Positions 34,044-46,205 of a stretch of 64,000 nt of DNA are shown here, piece after piece. The notes beneath the pieces are model-generated. The model was not told the origin of the DNA. It saw nothing but the letters and a program-made list of their open reading frames with translations, and ran no database searches. Origin of the DNA: Ailurus styani (taxonomy: Eukaryota > Chordata > Mammalia > Carnivora > Ailuridae); assembly GCA_002007465.1 (NCBI GenBank), contig LNAC01000231.1, positions 1,335,384 through 1,399,383 of the forward strand. Reading direction: 5' to 3'. The translations under genes and the position numbers were made by a program. Position 1 is the stretch's first letter; every line of letters starts with the position of its first letter.

Positions 34044-34143
34044 AGGGTCCTTGGCTGGCTCAGTGGGTAGAGCATGTACCTCTCAATCTTAGGATTCAAG
34101 CCCTACACTGAACATGGAGCCTACTTTAAAAAAAGAAAAGAAA
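34044..34143 (+). mobile_element. Short tRNA-derived SINE, old, with TSD
   Basis: It reads GGCTGGCTCAGTGGGTAGAG (box A region) and GATTCAAGCCCTACACTG (box B region), then an A-rich tail with AAAAG units. AAGTCTGAGATTT on the left and AAGTATGAGATTT on the right form the target duplication. Confidence 0.85.
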
Positions 34144-34158
34144 AGAAGTATGAGATTT

Positions 34159-36212
34159 GTAAGGTTACTTGTTCCAGTCATAAGCATTAATTACATTCAT
34201 TAATGCAAACTTGTATAAATAACTTTAGGAATCACTATATTCTCTAGAGCATCGAATATAATTCATACCAGATTACTTTTATAAAAAGAACTGTGTTTGG
34301 AATTACAAATTTTCTTCATATGAACCAGATCGATTAACTTCCAATGTCAATTAAATTATGAAAGTTAGAGGAATTATATATAATAATGTAAAGAGAAAAA
34401 TCAAAATCAGAGCAAATTCTCAGCGCTCTTCCAGAAAGTCTAATGACTTTGATTAGCATTCCTTCATACTCTGTATATCTACTGTCTCTACTTCTGGATC
34501 ATAGCATCCTTGTGAACAGAGCTGGTGTCTAATCTGGCCACAGCACAAACACAAAGCATCTCACTTTGTATGAAGTGGGTGCTCAATGATAATGATAATA
34601 ATGCTGATGAAGACAATAATGGTAATTTATTGGTAGTGTTGGGGTAAAATGTACATTGGTATCATTTTATTGAGTTTAGGAAATATGTAATCAAATCATA
34701 TGTACTTTCAAATGAGGAGCTTAGAGTTGGAATTAAGTTATTTCCTCTTCATTTACTTTATCCCATTTCCCATTTCCAGTGTAGAATTTATAGTGCTAAC
34801 TTCGGTTTTCATTCTTTCTTCCCCCTCTCCGGCCTTTTATTTTTTTTTTCTGTCACCTTACGTCTCATATAGATATGAAGTTTTATCATCTGATCACTTT
34901 ATCTGATCACTTTCACTAAAACCTTCATTCGGGGCTTTCCTCTAAATTTGTATTAGTGAAATGAATCAACACATATAAAATCTTAGCACCATCATTTTTC
35001 ATAAAAATAAAGTGCCTTCTCCAGAAATCCAAATGTCAACACTTGCTACCTCACTATTCTCCAACTGACACCTAAATAGTCTTTTAATGTCTCCATGCCC
35101 TGAAAGAAGTCACAAGGATTCCCTACTCAAATAAAGAATTAGAATAAATAAGCAATACTGCTAAGATAAGGCTCTATGCACACTTTTTAGGCACTTAAAG
35201 GGGAATTACAATGTAGATAAGTGTTTTCAGATGGGAAATACAAGGACAGTCTTATTCATGCTATGCAATGTTTGCAGAAATAATAGTGATATTTGTTCTA
35301 GTCATTTGGGCAGAGATCACATTAAAGTCTTACAGAAGATGGGACAATGGGGGAATGAGGAGAAATTTTATACAAACATAATAAGACTCCTTTGAAAAAT
35401 AGCTTTAGAAAAATTGGAAGGCTTTTACTGTTAACTAAGACAAGAAGGACAAAGGAGAAAGAAGAAAAACCAAAAAAAAAAAAAAAAGGTATTCAGGAGA
35501 GAAGGAAAAGCATGGACAAAGGATTTTTGTTTCATTTTGTTTTTTTAAGTAGTGTAGAAAAAAGACTTAAAAAATATGAGATATTACAAAGAGCACAAAA
35601 TAATACAGACTTATCCTGTTCTACTTTCTTCTAATTTTCCCGGAAAAGAGAAAATGGTCATGAGCCCAGAAAAGAGACTAGGTTATCCCAGGAGTAAAAC
35701 TGCTGGGAAGCAAGCATGCCCAGTGCAGGGACAGAATAAACCACAGAAGGAGATTGTTGCAAGTACAAAGGAGAAAACAACACACCCTATTTGGTGACAG
35801 ACCACACCCCACAAAAGATCTGAGAAAAAAAAAATTCTTCACAGTTCCATAGAAATACAGCCAACTGATATAGAATTTAAAGGCCCAAAAGTGCCCTCTG
35901 TGTATGTGTGTCCGCACCTGTGTTCCCTTTCACCTGCCACTCCAAGACTCCAGCCCCAGTGTCCACATCACAGAGAGCACTGGGCATAAAGTACCCTGTC
36001 ACTAAGTGCCAGAGGAAATGCTCATAAAGTTGAAGTGCTGTTCTAGAGAGGGGGGCAAAAAGCTTTACTTATGCCCAATAATGCTTTATAGTTGGGAACT
36101 GCACTGCATTGATGTTAGGTTTATGTAACTGATTTTCATAACTCTGATGATGATCCTTCTTTTTCTTAGAAAGTATCTTTATACTGTCCAAGATCTTAAC
36201 CCAGTAAAGAAT
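34159..36212. other. Gene-free stretch
   Basis: No interspersed repeat is recognised with confidence. A poly(A) patch lies at about 35470-35487. A short tandem TTATCTGATCACT duplication lies at about 34884-34909. Confidence 0.45.
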
Positions 36213-36228
36213 AGAAATGGAACAGTAG

Positions 36229-36418
36229 GGCTCCTGGGTGGCTCAGTGGGTTAAAGCTTCTGCTTTCGGCTCAGGTCATGATCTCAGCGTCCTGGGATCG
36301 AGGCCCGCATCGGGCTCTCTGCTCAGCGGGGAGCCTGCTTCCTTCTCTGCCTGCCTCTCTGCCTACTTGTAATCTCTCTCTCTGTGTCAAATAAATAAAT
36401 AAAATCTTTAAAAAAAAA
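36229..36418 (+). mobile_element. Young CAN-SINE with perfect 16-base TSD
   Basis: A full-length copy with AGAAATGGAACAGTAG at 36213-36228 and again at 36419-36434. It carries the same diagnostic variants as the copy at 26578, pointing to one recently active source lineage. Confidence 0.97.
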
Positions 36419-36434
36419 AGAAATGGAACAGTAG

Positions 36435-36714
36435 AGGAGAAAAGGGATAATCAGAAAACAAATTAATTGAGCCAAATCTCCCTCAGTGATGAATGGAATG
36501 ACAGATGTCAGTGCCAAATCACCCTGATATACATGGAATCGGGGTATTGCTTTTCAGGAGATGTTGCTTTTGATACAAATACATTAAAGAACCAAATCAG
36601 ATGTTCATAATATAATCATTTTTGACCTGCTGAAAGTGATGTGCAGGTATGAAATAAAAATCACAGTTGGCAATTCTATATTTAAAAAAAAAGTCCTATC
36701 AACTCTATATGATG
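36435..36714. other. Short gene-free stretch
   Basis: Nothing recognised. Confidence 0.5.
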
Positions 36715-36975
36715 TGTTCCCTAAAAACAGAGAATGTCAGAGCTTGCTTATCTGACATAAAGGAATATAACAGGGAGCTTTATGAATTTTTTTTCCTTCC
36801 TGATATAGATCATAATTTTGAGTGGCTTGAGAATGACAGAAAGCCATAGGCTACCTCTTTTATTGATTTGTTATGCTTTTGATATTAGGTACTTGTGATG
36901 ACTACCTAGAAGGTGTCAGAAATATGCAATATCAAATCTGGTTAGAGTGGGCCATGGAGTTAGGTTCAAGGAAGC
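36715..36975 (+). repeat. Unnamed dispersed repeat, copy 2
   Basis: The partner of 32690-32955, same strand and about 4 kb away. ATAGATCATAATTTTGAGT is identical in both copies, and flanking blocks match in order with substitutions. Neither a SINE head nor L1 text is present. Confidence 0.75.
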
Positions 36976-38252
36976 ACAAGATCTATAGAATTTAATCTTT
37001 AAAAATCTACCTTTAGAAGAACAATATGGGGATAATATAAATCAGGAAAATATGAAGAAAAAATGATAGAATAGATATCAGTATAGAGTACTCTGTTTCA
37101 AAAAAGGAAGAAGGCACAAAACCTAAATGAACAAGGACCCCAGACACAGGTCTTCCACAATTGAGCTCACAGGAAAGTCATAATCACCCACTGGAGACAG
37201 GACATTGCTGGCCAAAGAGCAGGAGTGAACTGAGGAAGACAGTTGACAGGGAAGAATTTCTCCCTGAGGAAACAGATCAGAATTTAAAAGAAGGATATCT
37301 TCACTGCCTTATGCCTCCACAAAGGAAACTGAATAAGGACTTTTACTTTTAGCCCTACTTTGTATCTCTTCCCCACTGATTTTTTCTTCTGAAACTACTA
37401 CAATCTGTTTTTTTATCTAGTATTATACTGACTGTTCTCAAAAATCAGCTACATACTGTAAAATGTTTTTGTGAAATACTTGCAACAACAACAAAAATTA
37501 CATCTATCAACCCTGAGTAATTAATTTTGTATGACAACCTTGTTCTGCAAAAAATGTTCTTGGCCTTAGTTAGTACTTCTAACCATTATTCTATAACAGA
37601 ATACAACTTCAGTCTCTATAATGTTTTTAATTTTTCAAGGCTGCTTCACTTATGTTCACATGAGAGAAAAAATAAATATGAGATAAAATAAATATAACTT
37701 CTCCTGGTTTGGAAGAAGTTGAAGAAAATAAAGCACCAAAGGGTTAGGTTACATGGCTCAATTTTAGAACACATCTCATGGTTCCCAGCTCATTAAACAA
37801 TATAGAAGGTAAATTCTCTGCCCCGTATATATCCCAACCTCTACCCACCAGTACATTTCAACCACAATACTTAACCTAGTTTGTAATTAAATGTTAGTGA
37901 GATGTTTTAACTAATCTCTTGCCATCCAAAAATAATCTCCATATGTCTATTTACATCTTCACTCTCCACAAAGCATGGTCCCTGGCATAATAGATACTTG
38001 TTGCATGAATGGTTAGATGATTTTCTTTTCATAAAATGGTATCCCTTCATCTAATTATACTTCAACTGTATCACCTGCAATTCCTCATTACACTTAGATA
38101 TGGCTGCATGTACACATCTATTTCTTTTTATTAGTCTGCATATTCTTAATATCTGTGGCCATCAAGAACCTAGTATGGGCCTCTCTCCTGTGGTAGTATA
38201 CCAATAAATTGTTGAGAAAGTGATGTTTTTCTCCATGTTGTCTAGGAAGCCA
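36976..38252. other. Gene-free stretch
   Basis: A weak L2-like tail (AGCATGGTCCCTGGCATAAT, then ATACTTGTTGCATGAATGG) lies at about 37950-38015. Nothing else is recognised. Confidence 0.45.
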
Positions 38253-38261
38253 TTAGAACAA

Positions 38262-38975
38262 CTTTTTTTTATTGTGTTATGTTAGTCACCATAAAATATA
38301 TCATTAGTTTTTGATATAGTGTTCCAAGATTCATTGTTTATGCACCACACCCAGTGCTCTATGCAATATGTGTCCTCCTTAACACCCACCACCAGGCTCA
38401 CCCATCCCCTCCCTCCCCTCTAAAACCCTCAGTTTGTTTCTCAGAGTCCACGGTCTCTCATGTTTCATCTCCCCCTCTGATTTCCCCCAATTCACTTTTC
38501 CTTTCCTTCTCCTAATGTCCTCCGCGTTATTCCTAATGTTCCACAAGTAAGTGAAACCATATAATTGACTTTCTCTGCTTGACTTATTTCACTCAGCATA
38601 ATCTCCTCCTGTCCCATCCATGTTGATGCAAAGGTAGGGTATTCATCCTTTCTGATGACTGAGTAATATTCCATTGTATATATGGACCACATCTTCTTTA
38701 TCCATTTATCTGTTGAAGGGCATCTTGGCTCTTTCCACAGTTTGACTATTGTGGACATTGCTGATCTGAACATTGGGGTACCTATGACCCTTCTTTTCAT
38801 TCCATCTGTATTTTAAATACCCAGTAATGCAATTGCCGGGTCAGAGGGTATTTTTAATTTTTTGAGGAATCTCCACACTGTTTTCCTAAGTGGCTGCACC
38901 AACTTGCATTCCCACTAACAGTGTAGGAGGGTTCCCCTTTCTCCATATTCTCTCCAACATTTGTTGTTTTCTGCC
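38262..38975 (-). mobile_element. 5'-truncated carnivore L1 with TSD
   Basis: A T-run at the left (A-tail complement) is followed by the antisense carnivore L1 3' UTR (GTTATGTTAGTCACCATAAA) and the ORF2 C-terminus up to TCCAACATTTGTTGTTTTCT. TTAGAACAACTTTTTT (38253) and TTAGAACAATTTTTTA (38976) are the target duplication. This is the same subfamily as the element at 30089, but without inversion. Confidence 0.95.
38492..38800 (-). pseudogene. L1 ORF2 C-terminal remnant
   Basis: A 102-codon minus-strand frame inside the truncated L1. It reads PRCPSTDKWIKKMWSIYTME, YYSVIRKDEYPTFASTWMG and EEIMLSEISQAEKVNYM, which is ORF2 C-terminal text. It lacks the catalytic domains and the ORF2 start. It is not expected to be expressed as a functional protein. 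Confidence 0.9.
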
Positions 38976-38991
38976 TTAGAACAATTTTTTA

Positions 38992-39338
38992 AGTGCTATG
39001 ACCACTTGTTAGACAGGCCAATCACACAGTAAACATTTGATGAATTTCAGGACATCAAATCCTACACTTACAATATTTTCCAAGTGAGTGAATAATTTTC
39101 TCTTAATCTAGAACCATGATACATATTATAGCAGCCTTGACTTCTTTCAATCCCAGGAGGTCATAATCTTCCTTTTAAAAGGACCCATCTTACGCCAGTA
39201 TCACAGAGCAAATAAAGTAAAAAGTGAACAGAGTGGACATTTGAACTCTGACATCTCTTGCCAATATCGCCAGTAATTGCTCCCATTAGGTACTGAATTC
39301 CCTAAAATAAGTGGAGGGCTGTGTGTGTGCGTGTGTGC

Positions 39339-39372
<34 letters not shown>

Positions 39373-40430
39373 CAGAGAGACAGAGAGAGAGACAGAGACA
39401 GAGAGAGAGAGAGAGAGTTCTACTTGTTTTCACATGGACATCAAGTCTTTACGCTTAAATATGAAAAATGCCAATAAATACAAAAGCTTGACCTAACATT
39501 CCACACAAGTATAAGTTACACTTGGTGGAACTAGAAAACCGAACTTTTCTAAAAGATTTCCTCCACACCTCATACCTTAAAGGGAGAAGTGACATTTTCA
39601 GTTCTTGCTTCTCAATCAGGAACAAAGTTCTCCCAATTTAAGAAGGGGAAATAGCAGTAATTCAGAGACATTTTAAAGGTCAGTAATAGATGAAGTTTGT
39701 GGAGAAAATCACTACTTTGAAAAGATAAAACTCTCCACCAACCTTCAAATACACTAATTAAAATGATATCTTCCTAAAGAAAAAATGCTAAGTCAGATAC
39801 TTCACAAAATAAAGGCCTAGTTTCACTGAAATTCAATTTCATATAACCAAGAGGTTCTTAAATGTCATTCAAACTCCTATACAAATGTATCAATAGTGAT
39901 GTAAAAAGAGACATTTCATTGATCATATGATTCAAATCTGAATTTCCTTATACCCAGGCTGTATTTATTAAGGGTTAAACTTTGTCTCATGTATATGTCT
40001 GTTTTAAGGGTCAGTTGGGGGCCATCCACTTCCTTTAATTTCTCTACAGACTGCAATTATTTTATACCTGAAAAATAGCTGTCTTCCCCATCCATTGCTA
40101 GTTCTTGATCACTTGCTTTTGATCTGTTTTCATTCTTAATAGTCATAAAAATAAGAAAAATGCCTTAATAGTAAATTATTAAAGACTTAGTTTAAAACCT
40201 GCCTATAAATTGTTTCAATTTTTTAATTTCTCATTTATCACCTCCAGCTTCACTCTGATAATTAAAATTGTTTTTACTATAGACATAAAAATTATTATAA
40301 ATATGTGTAATGTGAAAACTAACCCCCCCCCATCCAATTTGCTTTAGCTCCTAAAGAAGTACAAAATGTACCCACCAGCCTAAACAAGAGGCTCAAAGTT
40401 CAACCTCTGGGAACACAAGAAAGATTGTCT
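38992..40430. other. Gene-free stretch with MIR-like and simple repeats
   Basis: An antisense MIR-like remnant (GTATCACAGAGCAAATAAAG, then GGACATTTGAACTCTGACAT) lies at about 39185-39275. A C-run lies at 40324-40332. The remainder is unassigned. Confidence 0.5.
39320..39417. repeat. Compound (GT)n(GA)n microsatellite
   Basis: GT and GC-interrupted GT units are followed by GAGAGACAGAGA-type units over nearly 100 bases. It yields a spurious Val-Cys/Arg-Glu frame. Confidence 0.95.
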
Positions 40431-40790
40431 TACTTCAGGTTGCTCTAACAAAATACCATAAGCTTATAAACAACAGAAATTTATTTCTTACAATTCTGGA
40501 CGCTGGAAGTCCAAGAAGAGGGTGCCAACCTGATTGCATTCTGGTAAGAGCCCTCTCCTGGGTTACAGACTTATTGCTGTATCCTCACAAAGAAAGCAGT
40601 CAGGAAAATGGGCTCTCTTTTGACTATTTTAAGGGCACTAATCTCACTTATAAGGACTCCACCTTCATGACCTCTTCTAATTGTAATTACCTCCCAAGTC
40701 CCCAGTCCCTAATACATCACTTTGAGTGGTTTCAACATATAAGATTTGGGGAGACACAACATTCGGTCATAACATGAAATAATTGCTGTA
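40430..40790 (+). repeat. Ancient interspersed repeat, family not assigned
   Basis: ACAAAATACCATAAGCTTAT, CAACAGAAATTTATTTCTTA, CAATTCTGGACGCTGGAAGT and GGACTCCACCTTCATGACCT are phrases of a repeat found widely in placental mammals. I cannot name its class. It ends close to the LTR that follows. Confidence 0.65.
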
Positions 40791-40804
40791 TTAGGTACGA
40801 CATT

Positions 40805-41353
40805 GAAAGGGATCAGAATATACCACCCCAAAATATGATATTCGGCATAAGGATTATTTTGAGCTAAAGGTAATTGAGAAGCAGCAGATCTGAGAAGAAC
40901 ATTCTGCCCTCCCCTTTTCTGCCTAAAGGCAGAGCATAAATTTCCTTTTGTAAAGGTGTCAAAAATTCCTATTTGTAGATGTGCTCCCCTTTCCAGGAAG
41001 AGGAAAACAACTCTTATCTGCATATGAAAAAATACTCAAGCAATCCTTATCTACTACACATTTCCTAGTCATCTTCCCATAACTGACTGCCCCTGGTAGC
41101 CCCGAATTCCTTTTCCTTTGTCTAATCACTTCTCTGCAATTTATTACTCCTTGTTAAAATGGTATAGATGGCCCAAATCTAACTGCCTTTTTGTGATTTC
41201 ACTATTTTTCTGTGGGGCTGCCTGTACAGAAGATATTAATATCAAGAAACATATGCCTTTCCTCCTGTTAATCTGCTTTTTGTCATTTTAATTCACAGGA
41301 CCCTCAAACTCTGATCCTCAAAGGGTAGAGGAAAAGTTCTTCCATCTCAGCAA
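40805..41353 (+). mobile_element. Probable solitary LTR of an old endogenous retrovirus
   Basis: Several stretches match an LTR family that I recall from placental mammals: GGGATCAGAATATACCACCC near the start, GAGAAGCAGCAGATCTGAGA, CCCATAACTGACTGCCCCTG and, near the end, TTGTCATTTTAATTCACAGG. No gag, pol or env text flanks it, so it is a solo LTR, probably ERVL-like. The exact ends are uncertain. It is a non-coding relic. Confidence 0.65.
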
Positions 41354-43069
41354 TGCTTTTGGCTGCAAGGAAAAAAAAAAGCCACTAAAACAACTGACGC
41401 ATTAGTAAAGACATTTTTTATGTTATAAATGAGTTCATAGTTGCGGCAGGGGAATGGTTAGTTGGTTAATTCAAGAATCCATTATACCACCAAGCACTTG
41501 AGTTCTATCTGTCCCATACTGCCATTATCAGAATGTAGACATATGTCCTTGGGCTTGTCCTTTTAGGATAGCAAGATGTCTGCAGTAGCTTCAAACATTA
41601 CATCCTCACACAACAATATCCAAAAAGACAGAGTGAAGAGGGGACATATTGTCTTCCTTATATTCTTAAATAAGAAGGGCTAAAACTGTCCCAGAAGCTG
41701 TCCAACTGATTTCTTTTTGCATCTCACTTGCCAAAATTCTGTCACATGCCCCTGCCAGAATGAATCACTTGGCAGGGGTATGGAATTACCATAACTGGCT
41801 TGGACTAATCAAACTTCACCCCTGAAGCTGGGGAGGAAGCCAAATTCTCCTGATGCTCAACCTCCCTGGACAGAGCATGAACAAAACAAGTGCATGTCTG
41901 CATGTAGACCACCAACCAATGCTGTCTGTCACGGTTTCTAAAACTACCTTTTTTGTTCTGCTCATGCATTCATTTCTCTCTTACTTTCATTATATACTTA
42001 AGTACTGACTTATTTTTCACAGCCCCAAGTTTGTAACACCAGCTTAAAGAGTTCCCACTAGACCACTTTGTGGCACGTCTTATAAATAGGCTAACATTCA
42101 GTTCACAAAAGAAGCACTTACAAGCACATTAAGAAATGCAATTGTCCATTAACCTTCCTAATCTTTGAAGATCAGCAACATAATTCACTCAAGATACCCG
42201 GGGGGCAGGAACTAGCCACAACATCACTCAGTAGATTCTATTACTTTTAGCTCTTAGACTCAAAGATTGCAATGTTTGTGGTACCTTATAAACTCCTCAA
42301 GAGCAAAACTCTCATCTCCCACAGTGATATGTTATGAACAGTTAATAAATATTTATTGGATAAATCAATAAATTAGTGTTATTCTTCTGTGATTCTCTTT
42401 TATATTCTGACTAGGTGAAGATTGCCTTTTGGAAGCTCATTAAGTGTCTTTTATCTGTTTATGGTCTGACTCTCCTTTAACCCAGAGAATCTGGACTCAT
42501 TCTGCAAATATGACCATTGGTTATACATTAGACTATACCATCCTATTTCACAATACTTCATAGATTTGTGTTATTGCTTGACATACTGTGTTTGGAGATT
42601 ATAATGATAACATTATTTCTCCTAACATCACAGGGACTCTGTTTCAGGATGCTCTCTAACATATGCTGGTGTGAAAGGTCTTTCATGAGCTGGGTTTTGC
42701 CACACTCCAGGGTTGTGTCATGACTGTTGACAATTCTGCCAGCATTCTGCCATTTAGTTTGCAATTTCTTTGTTGGGATGAATGAATGTATTTATAGCTT
42801 CTATATCCACGCACATGTAGTTGAAAAGTCCTTGCAGGTTTTTTTACTTATCATTTTCTCTTATCCTTGTTTCTTCTTTTTCTTCCTCATATTAAATCTT
42901 TTATGCACTTATATATGCTATCTTTATAAAAAAAACAAACACCAACTTCATTTCTTTTCACTTTCCAATATATTTTATATACCACAATTTCTACTTTCAA
43001 AAATAATTAAAGTTCCCATTCTACCAATATGTCTAATTGGAAACCAAAGCCTTGTATAATTTGGCCAAT
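41354..43069. other. Gene-free stretch, possible ancient repeats
   Basis: 41420-41870 resembles a diverged ancient element (GTCACATGCCCCTGCCAGAA, then GCAGGGGTATGGAATTACCA). A weak L2-like end lies at about 42270-42360. A 110-codon frame at 42727-43059 has no domain. Confidence 0.45.
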
Positions 43070-43302
43070 TAATTCAGCTCTAATTCATCTTGGCTGTCTA
43101 CTCATCATTTCTGAACAAATTTACTTTACACTCTCCTGCCTTATATCATCCATTCATACTCTTGACCTCTCATAGAATGCTCCCTTTTCCTCTGTATGTG
43201 TCCCTACCCACGGGCATCTTGCACTACTTGTAGGTCCCACGTTTATCTTACTTCCTCTAGGAGGCCATCCCTTATAATTCCAACAGCTCCCCAAACAATG
43301 AG
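43070..43302 (+). repeat. L2-like fragment
   Basis: CATAGAATGCTCCCTTTTCC and CTCTAGGAGGCCATCCCTTA follow the order of the L2 3' region. It is degenerate. Confidence 0.55.
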
Positions 43303-43317
43303 AGCAATCAGGATTTT

Positions 43318-43504
43318 TTTTTTAATTTGACACAGAGAGAGAGAGATTACAGGTAGGCAGAGAGGCAGGCAGAGAGAGAGGAGAAAGGAGGAAGCAGGCT
43401 TCCCGCTGAGCAGAGAGCCCCATGCGGGCCTTGATCCCAGGACCCTGAGATCATAACCTGAGCTGATGGCAGAGGCTTTAACCCACTGAGCCACCCAGGC
43501 GACC
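43318..43504 (-). mobile_element. CAN-SINE with perfect 15-base TSD
   Basis: A minus-strand mustelid-type copy with head complement CACTGAGCCACCCAGGCGAC at the right. AGCAATCAGGATTTT is present at 43303-43317 and 43505-43519. Confidence 0.96.
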
Positions 43505-43519
43505 AGCAATCAGGATTTT

Positions 43520-44567
43520 AAAGCTGAGGAAAAAGTAAAGGAATGTAGGACTCCTTTCTACAGAGAACAATGCATATCCACATCTCCCCAATATCCTAGA
43601 GTCAAAAATGCCTTTAGTCTTCTGTGCTGTTCACACACTAGCTTATGTCTTCATGATATCAACTGCTTTTCTCTTCAACTAAATTATAAATCCTTGGAGG
43701 GTAATGTTATGAACATCTGTATGTTTCCATGTAAGTGCCACAATGTCTTGATTAGAGCTTAAATTTTTTTAAAAATCAAAAATATGTAGTTTATTTAAGT
43801 CCTTCTTATAAAAATTTTCAACATGATTATTAACAACTAAGCTTGTGGATTTTTCTACTCATGCTACCTACTGCAAATATACATGTGTTCACAAACATAC
43901 TTTTAAGAATCTCCAAATGATATTTCATTCCATTCCAATTTAGGAAATTCCAAAACCTTAAATATATTTTTTATAACACTTTGATTACATAGAAAGAAAA
44001 AAAAATGAAACAATCTCCTGGAGAATTCTGTGCCTTAAGTTGTCCCATATCTTCACTTTGCTTTACTCTTTCTTCTTCAAAATCAGCCCTGTGTGTGTGT
44101 GTATGCGCGCACACGCACGTCCTCAGTACAAAAACAAATGGATACATCTCTGAAGTCAAAATCGTAGTCGAATGCTTATGTGCCAAAGTACAAAAATGTG
44201 ATGGGAGCTAGAGAAGGAAATCAGAAAGAGAGAAAGGATCTCCAGGAAGGAGAAAAATAAATAATTTTATGTCTTTACAAGTTTCATAGTAACATGTAAA
44301 GAAAATATATTTTTAATTCCCTAATGGGTTCATTTTATGTCATGAAATACTCCTCTCTAAAATAAACTAAAATCCTTTTTCTATTATGACTTATTTCTAC
44401 AATCTTATTTTTGCTATTAAAAATATGAAATATTGTAGCTTTTTAATATACAGCATCCAATTTGTAGAGAATTCGTAGAATCAAAGATAAAGCAAATTTC
44501 AAAGGAATAGGTAACCATATTAGGTTTCTTCTGCAAGAATATACTTGTTTCACTCAGATTCTCCAGA
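43520..44567. other. Gene-free stretch
   Basis: A short TG/GC alternating tract lies at about 44091-44119 and an L2-like patch at about 43640-43750. No gene is recognised. Confidence 0.5.
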
Positions 44568-44584
44568 GGAAATAAACACATTTA

Positions 44585-44791
44585 TTTTTTTTTTTTTAAA
44601 GATTTTATTTATTTATTTGACACAGAGAGAGAGATTACAAGTAGGCAGAGAGGCAGGCAGAGAGACAGGGAGAGGAGGAAGCAGGCTCCCTGCTGAGCAG
44701 AGAGCCCGATGCGGGCCTCGATCCCAGGACCCTGAGATCATGACCTGAGCCGAAAGCAGAGGCTTTAACCCACTGAGCCACCCAGGCGCCC
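44585..44791 (-). mobile_element. Young CAN-SINE with perfect 17-base TSD
   Basis: A minus-strand full-length copy close to the apparent mustelid consensus. GGAAATAAACACATTTA is at 44568-44584 and 44792-44808. The head complement CCACTGAGCCACCCAGGCGC is intact. Confidence 0.97.
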
Positions 44792-44808
44792 GGAAATAAA
44801 CACATTTA

Positions 44809-45744
44809 GAATATACAAAGAACCATTCATCATTTTGTTAAAAGTATAAATAATCCACTAGGGGGAAATGTGGGGAGAAAAGCCCAAGAGCAATATGTGA
44901 TTCTGGAATTCAAAATTAGTTTGGACAAATTATTTGAAAACATACTGTAAAAAATAATCCTTTGCTCTCCATAGACTGAACAAAATGACATAGAGAGAAA
45001 TTCACATTTTTGTCATCCAATAGAACTCTCCCCTAGAATAACAGAATATATGAATTAACCTTTCAACAGGACAATTAATCATTTCTTAATCTGCCTCATT
45101 CTCCAATTTCAATAAAAAATCTTCACATTTTTAGGACTCTCCAAATGGATATATCATGGACTCAAAGATAGAATAAGACTTTCAAATGTCAAAAAGTCCC
45201 AGGTGCTACCCACAAAAACCATACAAATCATGAGTCAGCTATTTATTAATGAGTCAAACATGTGTATCAGCCACTGAAACAGCTTTAAAATCCTTTTAGC
45301 TGTTGTGTTTGGCCTGTTTGTCTAATCTATGGACCCATGTGGACTGTGTGGATGGTATTTTTATCAGAAGTCCCAAAGTTTCTATGCCCAAAGATTAGTA
45401 AGTCTCCTGGAAAGGGAAGTTCAGTCCAAATTTTGCTAACTCAAGAGTGGATTGGTGGTCACAACAATTCTTGTGCCTCCAAATAAGAATTTGAAATTTT
45501 AGATTCTTTTAATACTTACATGCCTGAGCTTACAATATATCCAGGCTAATTTGGCATGTCTGGGCAAGAACTGGATTGGCCTCATAAAACCAGAGGAAAT
45601 AAACTCTAGAACCACTCCTTCCATTACATATTGCAAGCCACACTTCTAATCCAAACCCCAATTACTGAGCATTTGCTTTTGTTTATAATGGTAGTACTTA
45701 TAGTTACTGTTATGAACTATTTATGCATATAGCCTTTAATTTTT
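44809..45744. other. Gene-free stretch
   Basis: Nothing recognised. Confidence 0.5.
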
Positions 45745-45995
45745 AAAATATATTTAACAATTATTTACTATCAGCCAGGCATTATTCTAAGCACTTTATA
45801 AATATTATTTCAATTGATCCTTATTATAATTCTATGAGGTGTGTACCATTATTTTCTTCAGGTTAAAGATAAGGATACTGGGACACAAAGAAGTTGAATA
45901 ATTTGCCCAAAGTCACATAATTTATAAGCAGTAAAGCTGAAGTTTGAATCCAAGCAGTCTGACTTCAAAGTCTATCACAACCAGCCAATCAACTG
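45745..45995 (-). repeat. MIR-type element, antisense
   Basis: CATTATTCTAAGCACTTTAT, TCTATGAGGTGTGTACCATT, AGTTGAATAATTTGCCCAAA, GTCACATAATTTATAAGCAG and GAATCCAAGCAGTCTGACTT form a clear reverse-complement MIR-type order. Confidence 0.85.
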
Positions 45996-45999
45996 ATTT

Positions 46000-46205
46000 T
46001 TTTTAAAGATTTACTTATTTGTTTGTGAGAGAGTGAGAGAACACAAGCAGAGGGGCAGAGGGAGAGAGAGAACCTCAAGCAGACTCCACACTGAGTGTGC
46101 TGAGCATGGAGCCCCACACACGGCTCCATCTCACAACTCTGAGATCATGACCTGAACAGAAACCAAAAGTAGGACACTTAACTGACTGCATCACCCAGGC
46201 ACACC
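46000..46205 (-). mobile_element. CAN-SINE, old diverged copy
   Basis: A minus-strand copy with tail complement TTTTAAAGATTTACTTATTT at the left and a degraded head complement GACTGCATCACCCAGGCAC at the right. No clean target duplication is seen. Confidence 0.88.

Noticed and set aside
39311..39496. Frame rich in Val-Cys then Arg-Glu
   Set aside because: It is the translation of the (GT)n(GA)n microsatellite.
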